From contig NZ_JAKILD010000005.1 in assembly GCF_023283825.1 (NCBI RefSeq), positions 62,001-126,000 of the forward strand: a DNA stretch of 64,000 nucleotides. Direction: 5' to 3'. The notes below the pieces were generated by a model that was not told where the DNA came from, made no database searches, and was given only the letters and a program-made list of their open reading frames with translations. This DNA is from Shewanella olleyana. GTDB lineage: Bacteria; Pseudomonadota; Gammaproteobacteria; Enterobacterales; Shewanellaceae. Shown piece after piece: positions 36,202 through 45,438 of this stretch; the first letter of the stretch is position 1; each line of letters opens with the position of its first letter. The translations under genes were made by a program, and so were the position numbers.

Positions 36202-37434
36202 CTATGCCTGCCAACGTTTAAAAATCAATGAAGTATTAATGCCGCCAAAAGCAAAGTTATTACTCATGACGTAATCGGTATTAAGCTCTCTAATCTGGTC
36301 TTTAATGTAATCAAGTGGTGCACACTCTGGGTCAACTTCTTCAAGATTAAGGCTTGGGGCAAACCAACCGGCATTCATCATCTCAATACTGACCCAAGCT
36401 TCTAATGCGCCGCATGCGCCTAGGGTATGACCTGTGTAGCTCTTAAGGGATGAGATCGGAGTATGCTGACCAAATACGGAGTGGGTTGCTTTTGACTCTG
36501 CAATATCGCCTCGTTCTGTGGCTGTGCCGTGGGCATTAATATAACCAATTTGATTCGCATCGATTGCAGCATTGCTTAGTGCAAGTCGAATGGCGACTTC
36601 CATGGTATCAGCATTAGGCTGGGTGATGTGCAGGCCATCAGAGTTAGTCCCAAACCCCACTAGTTCAGCATATATTTTCGCGCCGCGGGCCTTGGCATGT
36701 TCAAGCTCTTCAAGCACCAGCGTACAAGCGCCTTCGCCAATGACTAAACCATCGCGCTGGCTATCAAAAGGTCTAGGTGTGGTGTGTGGCTCATCATTTT
36801 TGGTGCTGGTGGCAAATAAGGTATCAAATACCACAGCTTCAGTGGGACATAACTCTTCACCGCCACCGGCCAGCATTAGAGTTTGTTGACCAAACTTAAT
36901 CGCTTCAAAGGCGTAACCTATGGCTTGGCTGCCTGAGGTACATGCGCTACTTGTGGTGTGAACTCGGCCTTTAAGACCAAAGAAAACCCCAACGTTAACA
37001 GCGGTGGTATGTGCCATCATGCGAATATAGCTGGTGGCATTGATACCTGACATATCGCCATTTTTTAGCATATCGCCAAAGCCAATAATCGGCTCGGTGC
37101 TGCCCGTCGATGAACCGTAAGCTATACCCATTTCTCCTGATGACACGATAGGATCACCTAACAGACCAGCATCTTCTAAAGCGACTTCACTGGCACGGGT
37201 AGCCATAATAGATACTCGCCCCATGGAGCGAATTTTCTTGCGAGAGTAATGTTTAGGCTGCACAAAGTCGGTAATTGGCGCGGCTAGGCGAGTATTGAGT
37301 GATGGGTATTTATCCCATTCAGCCATGGTCACAACGCAGTTATACTTTTCTTGTAATCGCTTAGCGATAGTTGGCCAGTCATGACCTAATGCGGAAACGC
37401 CTCCTATGCCAGTAATAACCACTCTGCGGCTCAT
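36202..37434 (-). CDS. apeR: Aryl polyene ketosynthase, ApeR-like
   Basis: A 410-residue FabF-type beta-ketoacyl-ACP synthase. The catalytic triad is intact: Cys in SSACTSGSQAIG, His in NAHGTATERGD and His in KSYTGHTLGACGALE. It condenses malonyl-ACP with a growing polyene acyl-ACP. As the last gene of the operon after apeQ, its place corresponds to apeR of the E. coli order; assignment to R rather than O is by position. Its start overlaps the apeQ stop (ATGA). Confidence 0.88.
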   Translation of the reverse strand: MSRRVVITGIGGVSALGHDWPTIAKRLQEKYNCVVTMAEWDKYPSLNTRLAAPITDFVQPKHYSRKKIRSMGRVSIMATRASEVALEDAGLLGDPIVSSGEMGIAYGSSTGSTEPIIGFGDMLKNGDMSGINATSYIRMMAHTTAVNVGVFFGLKGRVHTTSSACTSGSQAIGYAFEAIKFGQQTLMLAGGGEELCPTEAVVFDTLFATSTKNDEPHTTPRPFDSQRDGLVIGEGACTLVLEELEHAKARGAKIYAELVGFGTNSDGLHITQPNADTMEVAIRLALSNAAIDANQIGYINAHGTATERGDIAESKATHSVFGQHTPISSLKSYTGHTLGACGALEAWVSIEMMNAGWFAPSLNLEEVDPECAPLDYIKDQIRELNTDYVMSNNFAFGGINTSLIFKRWQA

Positions 37435-38162
37435 ATCATGCCTCCATTTACAGAAATGACTTGGCGAGTAATATATGCAGCATCATCAGACATCAAGAAG
37501 TTGGCAAGGCCTGCGATTTCATTCACCTTACCCATACGTCGCATAGGCACGATTTGATTGACCATCTCTTTAGGAAAATCGCTGACCATATCGGTTTCAA
37601 TTAAACCAGGCGCGATACAATTGACGGTGATTTTTCGTTTGGCAAGCTCAAGAGAAAGCGCTTTAGTTGCGCCTATAAGTCCGGCTTTGGAAGCACTGTA
37701 ATTCACTTGGCCACGATTACCGGCAATACCTGATACCGAAGCCATAGTAATAATTCGTCCACCGCTTCTGGCTTGGATCATTGGCATAATGGTTGGCTGA
37801 ATAACGTTATAAAAACCATCAAGATTAGTATGAATAACGCTATCCCACTCATCTTCTGTCATGGCAGGAAAGGCAGTATCCTTGGTGATCCCTGCGTTTA
37901 AAATCACGCCGTAATAGGCTCCATGTAGCTCAATGTCCTGCTCAATTTTTGCTTTAGCAGCAGCTCGGTCAGCGACATCAAAGGCAATTAAACTGACATT
38001 AACGCCTAGGGCTTGAATTTCTGCTTGGGTCTGCTCTGCAGCGCTAGTATTACTGTGGTAATGGACTGCAATATCAAAACCTTGGCTTGCCAGTTTGAGG
38101 GCAATTGCTTTGCCAATACCACGGCTTGAGCCTGTGACTAATACGCGTTTATTTGTTGTCAT
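37431..38162 (-). CDS. apeQ: 3-ketoacyl-ACP reductase of the APE pathway
   Basis: A 243-residue short-chain dehydrogenase. NADPH motif TGSSRGIGKAIA, catalytic Ser in MASVSGI, Tyr-Lys in VNYSASKAG. It reduces the beta-keto group after each condensation. Length and motifs match FabG, and its place between the dehydratase and the last ketosynthase fits ApeQ. A GGAGA ribosome site precedes the ATG. Confidence 0.92.
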   Translation of the reverse strand: MTTNKRVLVTGSSRGIGKAIALKLASQGFDIAVHYHSNTSAAEQTQAEIQALGVNVSLIAFDVADRAAAKAKIEQDIELHGAYYGVILNAGITKDTAFPAMTEDEWDSVIHTNLDGFYNVIQPTIMPMIQARSGGRIITMASVSGIAGNRGQVNYSASKAGLIGATKALSLELAKRKITVNCIAPGLIETDMVSDFPKEMVNQIVPMRRMGKVNEIAGLANFLMSDDAAYITRQVISVNGGMI

Positions 38163-38225
38163 CTTGTCTCCATTTAGTGCAGTGCCAGATTATTGTTATT
38201 TTATTGAGCATATGCCCATGGCTTG

Positions 38226-38747
38226 CTACACCGAACTTTCCTTTATATAAGCTTGAGTATCTTGCGGTTGAAATACGTTTACGTTTGCTGAGGCAATAAG
38301 GGTTTCATCTGCCTTTATTTGGCAATCAAAAACAGCTAAGCCTGAGTCTTCTTGATACAATCTAGTCACGCTGATTTGATATGCTTTTCCTAATTGATAA
38401 TGAGGTTGATGCATAAGTAGCTTGCGAGTACCTAATAAAAAACCGACTCGAATTTTATCATGTCTTAAGTGAGCTTCAACACCGGCTAAGGCAGCGATGC
38501 TTTGCGCCATATATTCAATGCCGACATAATTGGGAACACCATTAATCGCAGCGCTAAAATAGGCACTTTGTTCGGTTATCACTACTTCTGTGAGCAGGCT
38601 ATCAGCTTGATGTTCAATGATGCTATCAATCAAGATCATTGGCGCTCTATGGGGGACAAACTCAGCAATATCTTTTGCTAGCAATTTTTCATCTGCAAGC
38701 ATATTTTCATTGTTATTCGCAAACTTATTGGTCATGTTTTCAGACAT
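38226..38747 (-). CDS. apeP: ApeP-type 3-hydroxyacyl-ACP dehydratase
   Basis: A 173-residue hotdog-fold dehydratase. FVPHRAPMILIDSIIEH with the catalytic His and YVGIEYMAQSIAALAGVEA are FabA/FabZ-like signatures. It removes water from the 3-hydroxyacyl chain to form the conjugated double bond. The ATG at 38747 has AGGAAATCAAG in front and overlaps the preceding ketosynthase stop by 8 bp. A longer frame reaching 38801 is rejected. Confidence 0.88.
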   Translation of the reverse strand: MSENMTNKFANNNENMLADEKLLAKDIAEFVPHRAPMILIDSIIEHQADSLLTEVVITEQSAYFSAAINGVPNYVGIEYMAQSIAALAGVEAHLRHDKIRVGFLLGTRKLLMHQPHYQLGKAYQISVTRLYQEDSGLAVFDCQIKADETLIASANVNVFQPQDTQAYIKESSV

Positions 38748-40065
38748 CTTGATTTCCTGCTTTGGCAAAAATGATACTGGCATTGCTGCCACCAAAAGCA
38801 AATGAATTACTCATTATATAATTGAGTGGTGTTGACTGTGCTGGTGTGACTAGAGGTAACACTGGGTTGTTTGGGTCTTGCTGCTTATCCCACACTTGCG
38901 GTGGCAGCATCTGATCACTGTTATAGGAGCTTAGCAATAAATAACAAAATGCCGCTTCAATCGCTCCCGCAGCACCCAAACAATGGCCAGTAAGCGGTTT
39001 TGTTGAGCTGCATAATGGCAATGAATTAGATGAGTCATATTCAGCTAAGTTGTGTTTAACTAAGTTACATTTAGCTGGGTCATCGTTAGCAGAGTTATTC
39101 GCTGTTTGCTCAGCAAATACTTGATGCATGGCGATGGACTCCATTGCATCGTTTTTAGGTGTCGCTGTGCCATGTAAATTAACATATGACACTTGGCTAG
39201 CTGTAAGCTCTGCGTCATTTAATGCTGCTTTCATGGCCGCAATCGCCCCTAAACCTTGAGGGTGGGGTGCCGAAATATGGTGAGCATCAGATGACTCGCC
39301 GATACCTGCTAATAACACTTCCTTAGCGGTTTGAGCTTGAGTATTTTCAGCCTCTGTAAGCTGGAGAATAAATAAAGCCGCTCCTTCGCCAATGTTAATG
39401 CCATCTCGATTTTCGCTGAAAGGATTACATAAGCCTTTTGATACCGACTCGAGGGAGTTAAAGCCGTTTAAGGTTAACTGGCACAAGCTATCTACGCCGC
39501 CGACAATAACCACATCGCATAAGTTAGCCTTGAGTAATCGCTGTGCGCTGGCAAACACTTTAGTACTTGATGAGCAAGCGGTTGAAACGGTATAGCAAGG
39601 TCCGTTTACGTCATAGAGTTTTCGTAAAAAATCACTGGTGCTGCCCAGTTCTTGTTGAGCATAGTGATAACTTGGCGGAAATTGACCATGTTGTTGATGA
39701 TACTCAAGTGCTGCTTCACCTTTTGAAATACCTGAAGTACTGGTACCCAACACAACGCCAATTCTATCTTTACCAAATGCACTTTTGGCTTGTTCAATAT
39801 TGGATTTTAGCTGCGATGCTGCAGTAAATAATAAGCGGTTATTACGACAATTATATTGTTGTAGTTCATCGGGGATAGTTAATAAATCAGCATCATTGAT
39901 TGCGCCAACGCGGGTGGTAGCATTAAACATTAAGTCATCACGAGGCACCATAGCGTCAGTATTGCCAGCCAGTAAATTTGCTAGCACTGATTCTGGTGTA
40001 TGTCCTATTGGAGTGCATAATCCAATGTGTGTAATTGCTATGGAACAACGCTTGGGCATAGTCAT
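38740..40065 (-). CDS. apeO: Aryl polyene ketosynthase, ApeO-like
   Basis: A 441-residue beta-ketoacyl-ACP synthase with Cys in STACSSSTKVF, His in NLHGTATPKND and His in KPLTGHCLGAAGAIEA. In known systems the KS ApeO pairs with the chain-length factor ApeC. Between the two active histidines is an insert of about 35 residues absent from most relatives (ANNSANDDPAKCNLVKHNLA and after), encoded by short DNA repeats. The start may be MTMPK or MPKRC, two codons apart. Assignment as O rests on gene order. Confidence 0.86.
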   Translation of the reverse strand: MTMPKRCSIAITHIGLCTPIGHTPESVLANLLAGNTDAMVPRDDLMFNATTRVGAINDADLLTIPDELQQYNCRNNRLLFTAASQLKSNIEQAKSAFGKDRIGVVLGTSTSGISKGEAALEYHQQHGQFPPSYHYAQQELGSTSDFLRKLYDVNGPCYTVSTACSSSTKVFASAQRLLKANLCDVVIVGGVDSLCQLTLNGFNSLESVSKGLCNPFSENRDGINIGEGAALFILQLTEAENTQAQTAKEVLLAGIGESSDAHHISAPHPQGLGAIAAMKAALNDAELTASQVSYVNLHGTATPKNDAMESIAMHQVFAEQTANNSANDDPAKCNLVKHNLAEYDSSNSLPLCSSTKPLTGHCLGAAGAIEAAFCYLLLSSYNSDQMLPPQVWDKQQDPNNPVLPLVTPAQSTPLNYIMSNSFAFGGSNASIIFAKAGNQDV

Positions 40066-40148
40066 TTTATCTTATCTGTAATGGTTTATATCAGCGGCTT
40101 TATCTGTGGTTGCCATCAATAGTTTCAATAAATGCTTTAAATAACAGC

Positions 40149-40730
40149 TTAAAGCAAAGGCGATATCGTTAAGGTGATATTCGCCGCTGGGAAATGTAAA
40201 ACCACATCGGCGACCCATGGATTTTCATGGGTATAATCAATCGTGATAGCGCGGTTATTATTGACTATTAATGCGCTGCAACGAGCTTTATCACAGTCCA
40301 CTTCCTGCATTTCGCCTTGGCTGAAATAAGGATTAACTTGCTCATGAGGCCAATATATCAGCTGCATTATTGCCATTAAATACTCAGCTTTAAAATCCTC
40401 ACCCATTAATACGTTCTGCTGACTTAACACTTCATCACCATCAAATGTAACGGTAAATAGTGCTTGGCCTATTGGTGCTAGGCCGACCATAGTCATTGTT
40501 GTGGGTGTCAGTTCAAGTTGAGTTAATAATTCATGATGTTTTTCACCGTGAGTGAAACTGATTTTCTGAGTTAATATTTGCTCGTCACTTGCTGATGTTG
40601 TGAGCATCGGCGCCAGACAATAATTGACTTCAGGCGTCAATTTAACACAGGTTTGGCGCAGCAATTGTTGGCTACAACCTGAAACCAATAAGGCTATTAT
40701 CACAATCGAAAAATGAATGACTCGATGCAT
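40149..40730 (-). CDS. apeN: DUF3261 lipoprotein (ApeN-like)
   Basis: A 193-residue lipoprotein with lipobox VSGC (Cys19) and a beta-rich mature domain. DUF3261 lipoproteins are standard members of aryl polyene clusters and are thought to help transfer or anchor the lipid at the outer membrane. It starts two bases after the FAD enzyme stop. The mechanism is unknown. Confidence 0.8.
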   Translation of the reverse strand: MHRVIHFSIVIIALLVSGCSQQLLRQTCVKLTPEVNYCLAPMLTTSASDEQILTQKISFTHGEKHHELLTQLELTPTTMTMVGLAPIGQALFTVTFDGDEVLSQQNVLMGEDFKAEYLMAIMQLIYWPHEQVNPYFSQGEMQEVDCDKARCSALIVNNNRAITIDYTHENPWVADVVLHFPAANITLTISPLL

Positions 40731-40732
40731 AA

Positions 40733-42055
40733 TTAACTCGCTTTAGTGTGGTCGCGACATAAGTCGACAATCATATTAAGTCGACGTTCTGAGTCTTTTA
40801 CAAATGGATTTTTAGTATCCCAAGCATAACCCGCCAAGATAGAACAAATCATTTGTTTTATAGTTGGATTCGGATCTTCGTAAAAAATCACATCCTGAAA
40901 ACGCCCATCGTACCAAGCTTGTACATAAGTTCGGAAGGTATTGACGCCTTGCATTAAAGGTTGAGCATAGTCTTGTTGCCAGTTAACGTCCTCGCCATCA
41001 AGCTGCTTGACTAAGGTTTCAACGGCCATTGAAGCTGACTGCATGGCGATGGTCACGCCCGATGAAAAGACTGGGTCTAAAAACTCACCCGCGTTACCCA
41101 GTAAAGCAAACTGCGATGTAGCAAGTGTAGAAACATTGGCTGAGTAACCCTTTAGGCTGGCGCATGGTTGCAACACTTTAGCGTTGGCCAGTAGTGCCTC
41201 TAAGCCTGGTTCTTCATTAATGAGTTGCCATAGCTGTTGCTCGAGCTCTACTTGAGGTCCGCCCTCGACATCACTTTTATGATGTTCAATCAAGTGAGGT
41301 TCAGCCACGACGCCTACTGAGCAACGTCCATCACTAAAAGGGATTAGCCAATACCAAATATCTTTTTGAGTTGGATGAACGCTAATTAAGATCTTTTCTC
41401 GATCAAAGTTAGGATCGGTAATATTGTCTTCAATATGGGTAAAAATGGCGCTGCGAGCAGGCAAGTCTGACGGTTTTTCTAAATCTAATAATCGGGGTAA
41501 TACTCGGCCAAAACCACTGGCATCAAGCACATATTTAGCAGTGACTTGATAGGTATTATTATGCTCGTCTGTTACTGATAATTTGGGCTCAGAAGTCGAA
41601 TTAAGCCCTAGGTCAATCTCGTTAACGCTGTGACCGTAGTGTATCTCAACACCTTGTGAAGCTGCAGTATCCGCGAGTAATTTATCAAATTGCCCACGTT
41701 GAACTTGGAAGGTTGTTCCTGGTCCTTCAGTGAATTTATCGGTGAAGTTAAACGTGGTGTAAGTGCCATCATGACGAAATGCTGCGCCATTTTTAAATTG
41801 AAACCCTGCTTGTTCAACCGCTTCTAACATACCTGCTTGCTCAATGAACTGCATACAGTATGGCAGTAGGCTTTCTCCTATGGAGAATCGCGGGAAGTGC
41901 TGTTTTTCAAGCACTAATACTTGTTTGCCTTGTTTGTGGAGCAAGCTCGCGGCTATCGCACCTGACGGGCCTGCACCAATGATGACGACATCGACATTAA
42001 TATTGCGCTGATTCTCTTGTGCATCCTTGCGGGAACCGAACGGGTTATTTTCCAT
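40733..42055 (-). CDS. Flavin-dependent halogenase-like oxidoreductase
   Basis: A 440-residue FAD enzyme of the halogenase/PHBH fold. FAD motif GAGPSGAIAASLL (about 29-41), IGESLLPY, then GFQFKNGAAF, whose Lys matches the conserved lysine of flavin halogenases, WYWLIPF, which fits the WxWxIP motif, and LDPVFSSGV, like the FxPxFSxG segment. All marks of a functional halogenase are present, but non-halogenating relatives share many of them. It probably acts on the aryl head group. The xanthomonadin clusters of Xanthomonas, brominated aryl polyenes, carry a comparable gene. No flavin reductase is nearby. Confidence 0.72.
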   Translation of the reverse strand: MENNPFGSRKDAQENQRNINVDVVIIGAGPSGAIAASLLHKQGKQVLVLEKQHFPRFSIGESLLPYCMQFIEQAGMLEAVEQAGFQFKNGAAFRHDGTYTTFNFTDKFTEGPGTTFQVQRGQFDKLLADTAASQGVEIHYGHSVNEIDLGLNSTSEPKLSVTDEHNNTYQVTAKYVLDASGFGRVLPRLLDLEKPSDLPARSAIFTHIEDNITDPNFDREKILISVHPTQKDIWYWLIPFSDGRCSVGVVAEPHLIEHHKSDVEGGPQVELEQQLWQLINEEPGLEALLANAKVLQPCASLKGYSANVSTLATSQFALLGNAGEFLDPVFSSGVTIAMQSASMAVETLVKQLDGEDVNWQQDYAQPLMQGVNTFRTYVQAWYDGRFQDVIFYEDPNPTIKQMICSILAGYAWDTKNPFVKDSERRLNMIVDLCRDHTKAS

Positions 42056-42073
42056 AATGTGCTACTTCTCTGG

Positions 42074-44623
42074 TTATTTTTTAGTATTAATGCTGATGAG
42101 TGGGGCGAGTAAAAAAGTAAATCCAATGCCAAATAATAAAGTCAGACCAAAATAATGAATTGCATTGGTTTGGCTTAATGCCAGCAGACCAAAGGCCAAT
42201 AAGGTCGAGCAAGCTGACATAAATACCGCCATCATTACGCCACTTGCCGCCGCAGGTGAGGTGGATTTAACGGAGGCAAAAAACAAGCTGTAATCAATAC
42301 CTATTCCTAGCACGAGAATAAGTGCTAATGCGTGGAATAAACTCAGTGGTGAGCCTGCAAACCCTATGCATGCTAACGTCATCAGTATTGAACAAGCTGG
42401 AATAGAGACGATACCTATGGCCAGTTTTATTCCAAATTTGAAGCTAAAAATACACACTGCAATAGCGCATACTATGACTAATAGCGCTAGAGTGAGCCAT
42501 TTAAATTTGGCCATCAATTGGGATATTTCAGCGACTTTATCCACTAACTGTACTGAAAGACCGCTTTGAGCCACCCGCGTATTTAACGCGCTTAAGTCTT
42601 TAATTCCGCCTAATAAGATAATGCTGCCAAACTGTTCAACTCTTGAGTTTGCTTTTATATCAGCTCTTGTATTAATGCTGTCATCGGCTTGAATCCAAAG
42701 GCTAGCTAAGTCTTTACCTGCAATTTTTAAGACTTCATCTGGGGTGATAAGGTTATCTTTTGACTGCGCAAGGCTTGTAAGTAAATCCAATTGTATAGAT
42801 TCATCTAACCCAAGTTGCTCAATAATCTCATCTAAGTGCTTTAGGTATAACTGCTGGTAAGCTAGGTAATTTGCTTGCTGCGATTCGGCGCTGGGTAAAT
42901 AGCGACTTAAACTGACAAAGCTGGTTAGCTCTTGTGCTTCAACCGCTGAAGTTAACATGGTCGATGCACTCGCTAACTCGGTTAATAGTGCTTGTTCGCT
43001 ATCAGCACTCACCAAGATAAATTGGTTATCTGTGCCGCCACTGAGCACTTGTCTTAACTTGTTTTCTTCAGCGGTAATATTGGCAGGGCTTTGCTGCAAA
43101 TTACGAATATCATCATTACTGGTGAGTTTGGATAAACCTAAAACGACAAAAACCACCATAGCTAAGCTGATTAAAGCAAGCTTCATAGAGTGGTTACTAT
43201 TATTAGCACTGAGCTTAGGTTTAGCACTGAGCTTAGGATTAACACTGAGCTTAGGATTAACACTGAACTTAGGATTAGCAGTTAACTTAGTCGAGAGCCA
43301 CAGCAGGTAATTTTCTGCTCTGAGCAAAATCCGAGATGAGGCAGGTAACTTATGGTTCGCGAGTAGCGGGTAGGCCAATACTAGAGTTAAGTACGCGCCT
43401 AACAGCCCTGCGGCGCAGAATATGGCTACTTGCTGCATGCCCGGAAATGGCGTGAAGCCGATAGCAATAAAGGCTATTGCACTGGTTAATAACGCCAGAG
43501 TCATGGCGGGAATAATCCGTTTGATAACGTCCGTAGCGCTATGGGTTTTAAGCAGCAGCTTTTCACAATAAAAATGGAAACTGTAATCAATAGCGACGCC
43601 AATTAAACTGGTGCCAAATACCAAAGTGAGCAGGTGTAACTCGCTGAAGATGGACAAGGTCGCGACAACAGCAAATAAAAAACCACTGGATAAAGTCAGT
43701 AATGCCAAGGATAACGGCATGATACTTCTAAAGCTCAACCACACTAACAACATGACCCCGAGCAAGGACAGCCCGCCTATGGTCGATACTTCAAATTTTG
43801 CAGTTTCAGTTGCCGCCTGTGCATGAAAAAGGGTGCCAGCTTTAATAACTTCTATATCAGGATAAAGCGCGTTGATTGAGCTAAAGGCATCAGTGAGTGC
43901 TGCAATTTGTTGCGCTTGACCATCTGGATTAAAAGCACTTTTTACTCCCTTAGCAATAACAATTGCTGCAGTTTTGGTTTCGGCAGTTACAGTCGTTTGA
44001 GTATCAGAATTATTCTGATACTCGCCTAAAAGAATATTTTGCTCGCTGGTTAACTGTTTTGAAGGCACGAGCGCCATGACATTATCTGGGAATAACAGTA
44101 ATGGGTCTTGGGCTAACAGTGCACTGCTTGCATAGCCAAAACTGCTATATAGCTGTTGCTGAGCTGCTAACAGTAACTGCTGCCATTGGTCTGAATTTTC
44201 ACTGTCTGCCAGTAATTTTTGCTGCTTATCCGTGAGTAGAAAGAAGCGTTTATCAAAGTAATACTGACTTAAAGCCTGCATTTGCTGACTATCGCCACTG
44301 CGGATATCGGTAAATACTTCAGGTGATTGCTGTAATTGCTCGATTAACTTGGTGGCAGCAGTGATTGCCTGCTGTTTATCATCAGCGACCAAGCCAATAT
44401 AAACTTGGTCAGCCAGTCGCAGTTCAACACTGTCTAAAGCTTTTTGCGTTAGCGGCGCTTCACTGATTTTAGGCAGCATAGCCAAAATGTTACTTTGGAT
44501 TTTTGCCCCTGACTGCCAGAGCGCTGCACCATAAGCGGCAACGGCAACAACCAGCAACAACCAAACGATAAAACGTGTATAGGCTTGTTTGGGTGAGGTA
44601 AACCAATTAACCAGTTTGGTCAT
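42074..44623 (-). CDS. apeM: MMPL/RND-family exporter (ApeM-like)
   Basis: An 849-residue inner-membrane protein with two sets of about six helices and two large periplasmic domains (about 50-270 and 480-690), the MMPL layout. LIGVAIDYSFHFYCE and LGIGIDYSLFFA are the usual transmembrane Asp-Tyr motifs for proton use. It likely flips or exports the aryl polyene lipid. Residues about 445-474 are a repeated NPKLSV stretch from an 18-bp DNA repeat. Coupled to the LolA-like gene by a one-base TAATG overlap. Confidence 0.88.
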   Translation of the reverse strand: MTKLVNWFTSPKQAYTRFIVWLLLVVAVAAYGAALWQSGAKIQSNILAMLPKISEAPLTQKALDSVELRLADQVYIGLVADDKQQAITAATKLIEQLQQSPEVFTDIRSGDSQQMQALSQYYFDKRFFLLTDKQQKLLADSENSDQWQQLLLAAQQQLYSSFGYASSALLAQDPLLLFPDNVMALVPSKQLTSEQNILLGEYQNNSDTQTTVTAETKTAAIVIAKGVKSAFNPDGQAQQIAALTDAFSSINALYPDIEVIKAGTLFHAQAATETAKFEVSTIGGLSLLGVMLLVWLSFRSIMPLSLALLTLSSGFLFAVVATLSIFSELHLLTLVFGTSLIGVAIDYSFHFYCEKLLLKTHSATDVIKRIIPAMTLALLTSAIAFIAIGFTPFPGMQQVAIFCAAGLLGAYLTLVLAYPLLANHKLPASSRILLRAENYLLWLSTKLTANPKFSVNPKLSVNPKLSAKPKLSANNSNHSMKLALISLAMVVFVVLGLSKLTSNDDIRNLQQSPANITAEENKLRQVLSGGTDNQFILVSADSEQALLTELASASTMLTSAVEAQELTSFVSLSRYLPSAESQQANYLAYQQLYLKHLDEIIEQLGLDESIQLDLLTSLAQSKDNLITPDEVLKIAGKDLASLWIQADDSINTRADIKANSRVEQFGSIILLGGIKDLSALNTRVAQSGLSVQLVDKVAEISQLMAKFKWLTLALLVIVCAIAVCIFSFKFGIKLAIGIVSIPACSILMTLACIGFAGSPLSLFHALALILVLGIGIDYSLFFASVKSTSPAAASGVMMAVFMSACSTLLAFGLLALSQTNAIHYFGLTLLFGIGFTFLLAPLISINTKK
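43202..43291. repeat. Five 18-bp in-frame repeats within apeM
   Basis: Five units of 18 bp, consensus TTAGCACTGAGCTTAGGA with a few changes, encode NPKLSV-type hexapeptides in the cytoplasmic link between the two halves of the exporter. Multiples of three keep the frame whatever the copy number. Confidence 0.92.
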
Positions 44624-45438
44624 TAATTTGCTTCGCTATCAGTATCGCTAGCTTCATAAAGCGCAAAGCGTTGAATATCGTCTTGACTAAGCTGCTGAAC
44701 AACATTGGTAAAACTGATGATGGTTTTATCGCTGGCTATTGTGGAGATATCATCTGGTTGAGTGGATAACATCGTGAGGCGTTTAATTTGGTTAGTTCCA
44801 TCCATGTCGCCTCCTTCAAGCACCATGGCACCAATCGCTTGTTTGATTAAGGGATTTTTAGCCACTAATCCTAATTGCCAGTTGCCAGAATCAGCGAGAC
44901 TATTTTCAGGACGCTTTACTGAACTGTCTTCAAAAGAACGAGTTGAAGGCATAAATAACTCAAAATCTTGGGCTAAAGCGTCAAGATCACCTGTTAGCAG
45001 TGCCTGCATCAATTGGGGTAATTGCTCCGCCATTGCCGAGCTAACTTGATTGGCTTGGCTATGGGAAATATTGCCAAAGCTGTCTTGTTGAATAAGGGTG
45101 TTTTGCTTTAACACCATAGTGCTAGCAAAAGGGGATGTTTGTTGCCACAAAAGGCCAGTATCTTGGTTGAAAATGAATATTCCAGCACTTTTTAAAGGCC
45201 GCTTAAGTACAGCGAGATAACGAGTTTGGCTAAACTCGCCTTTAGCTTGTTGCCCAAGCTGTAGTTTTTGCGCCAATACCGTGAGTTGAGCATTGGTTGC
45301 ATGGGTGGTGAACAAGTTCGTGAGTTGCTCACTGGTTAACGCTTGTTCCGTTTTATCAATCGGCTCTGCGCTAGCTGTAGTTAAGCTTATAGCTATGCTA
45401 AATATTAGGCTGAATATTAAGGCAATTAGCAGCTTCAT
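44623..45438 (-). CDS. apeL: LolA-like outer-membrane carrier (ApeL-like)
   Basis: A 271-residue periplasmic protein with a signal peptide and a LolA-like domain (AKGEFSQTRYLAVLKRPLKSAGIFIF, then LLWQQTSPF). It should carry an acylated intermediate or the finished lipid across the periplasm, working with the MMPL exporter. Its start overlaps the thioesterase stop by four bases. Confidence 0.83.
   Translation of the reverse strand: MKLLIALIFSLIFSIAISLTTASAEPIDKTEQALTSEQLTNLFTTHATNAQLTVLAQKLQLGQQAKGEFSQTRYLAVLKRPLKSAGIFIFNQDTGLLWQQTSPFASTMVLKQNTLIQQDSFGNISHSQANQVSSAMAEQLPQLMQALLTGDLDALAQDFELFMPSTRSFEDSSVKRPENSLADSGNWQLGLVAKNPLIKQAIGAMVLEGGDMDGTNQIKRLTMLSTQPDDISTIASDKTIISFTNVVQQLSQDDIQRFALYEASDTDSEAN

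Noticed and set aside
39567..39827. An 86-codon plus-strand frame in apeO
   Set aside because: It is antisense to the conserved ketosynthase active-site region and has no independent support.
42957..43310. A 117-codon plus-strand frame with Leu/Ser/Gly repeats
   Set aside because: It is the antisense reading of the apeM repeat; the repeats give it its length. ApeM is clearly the real gene.
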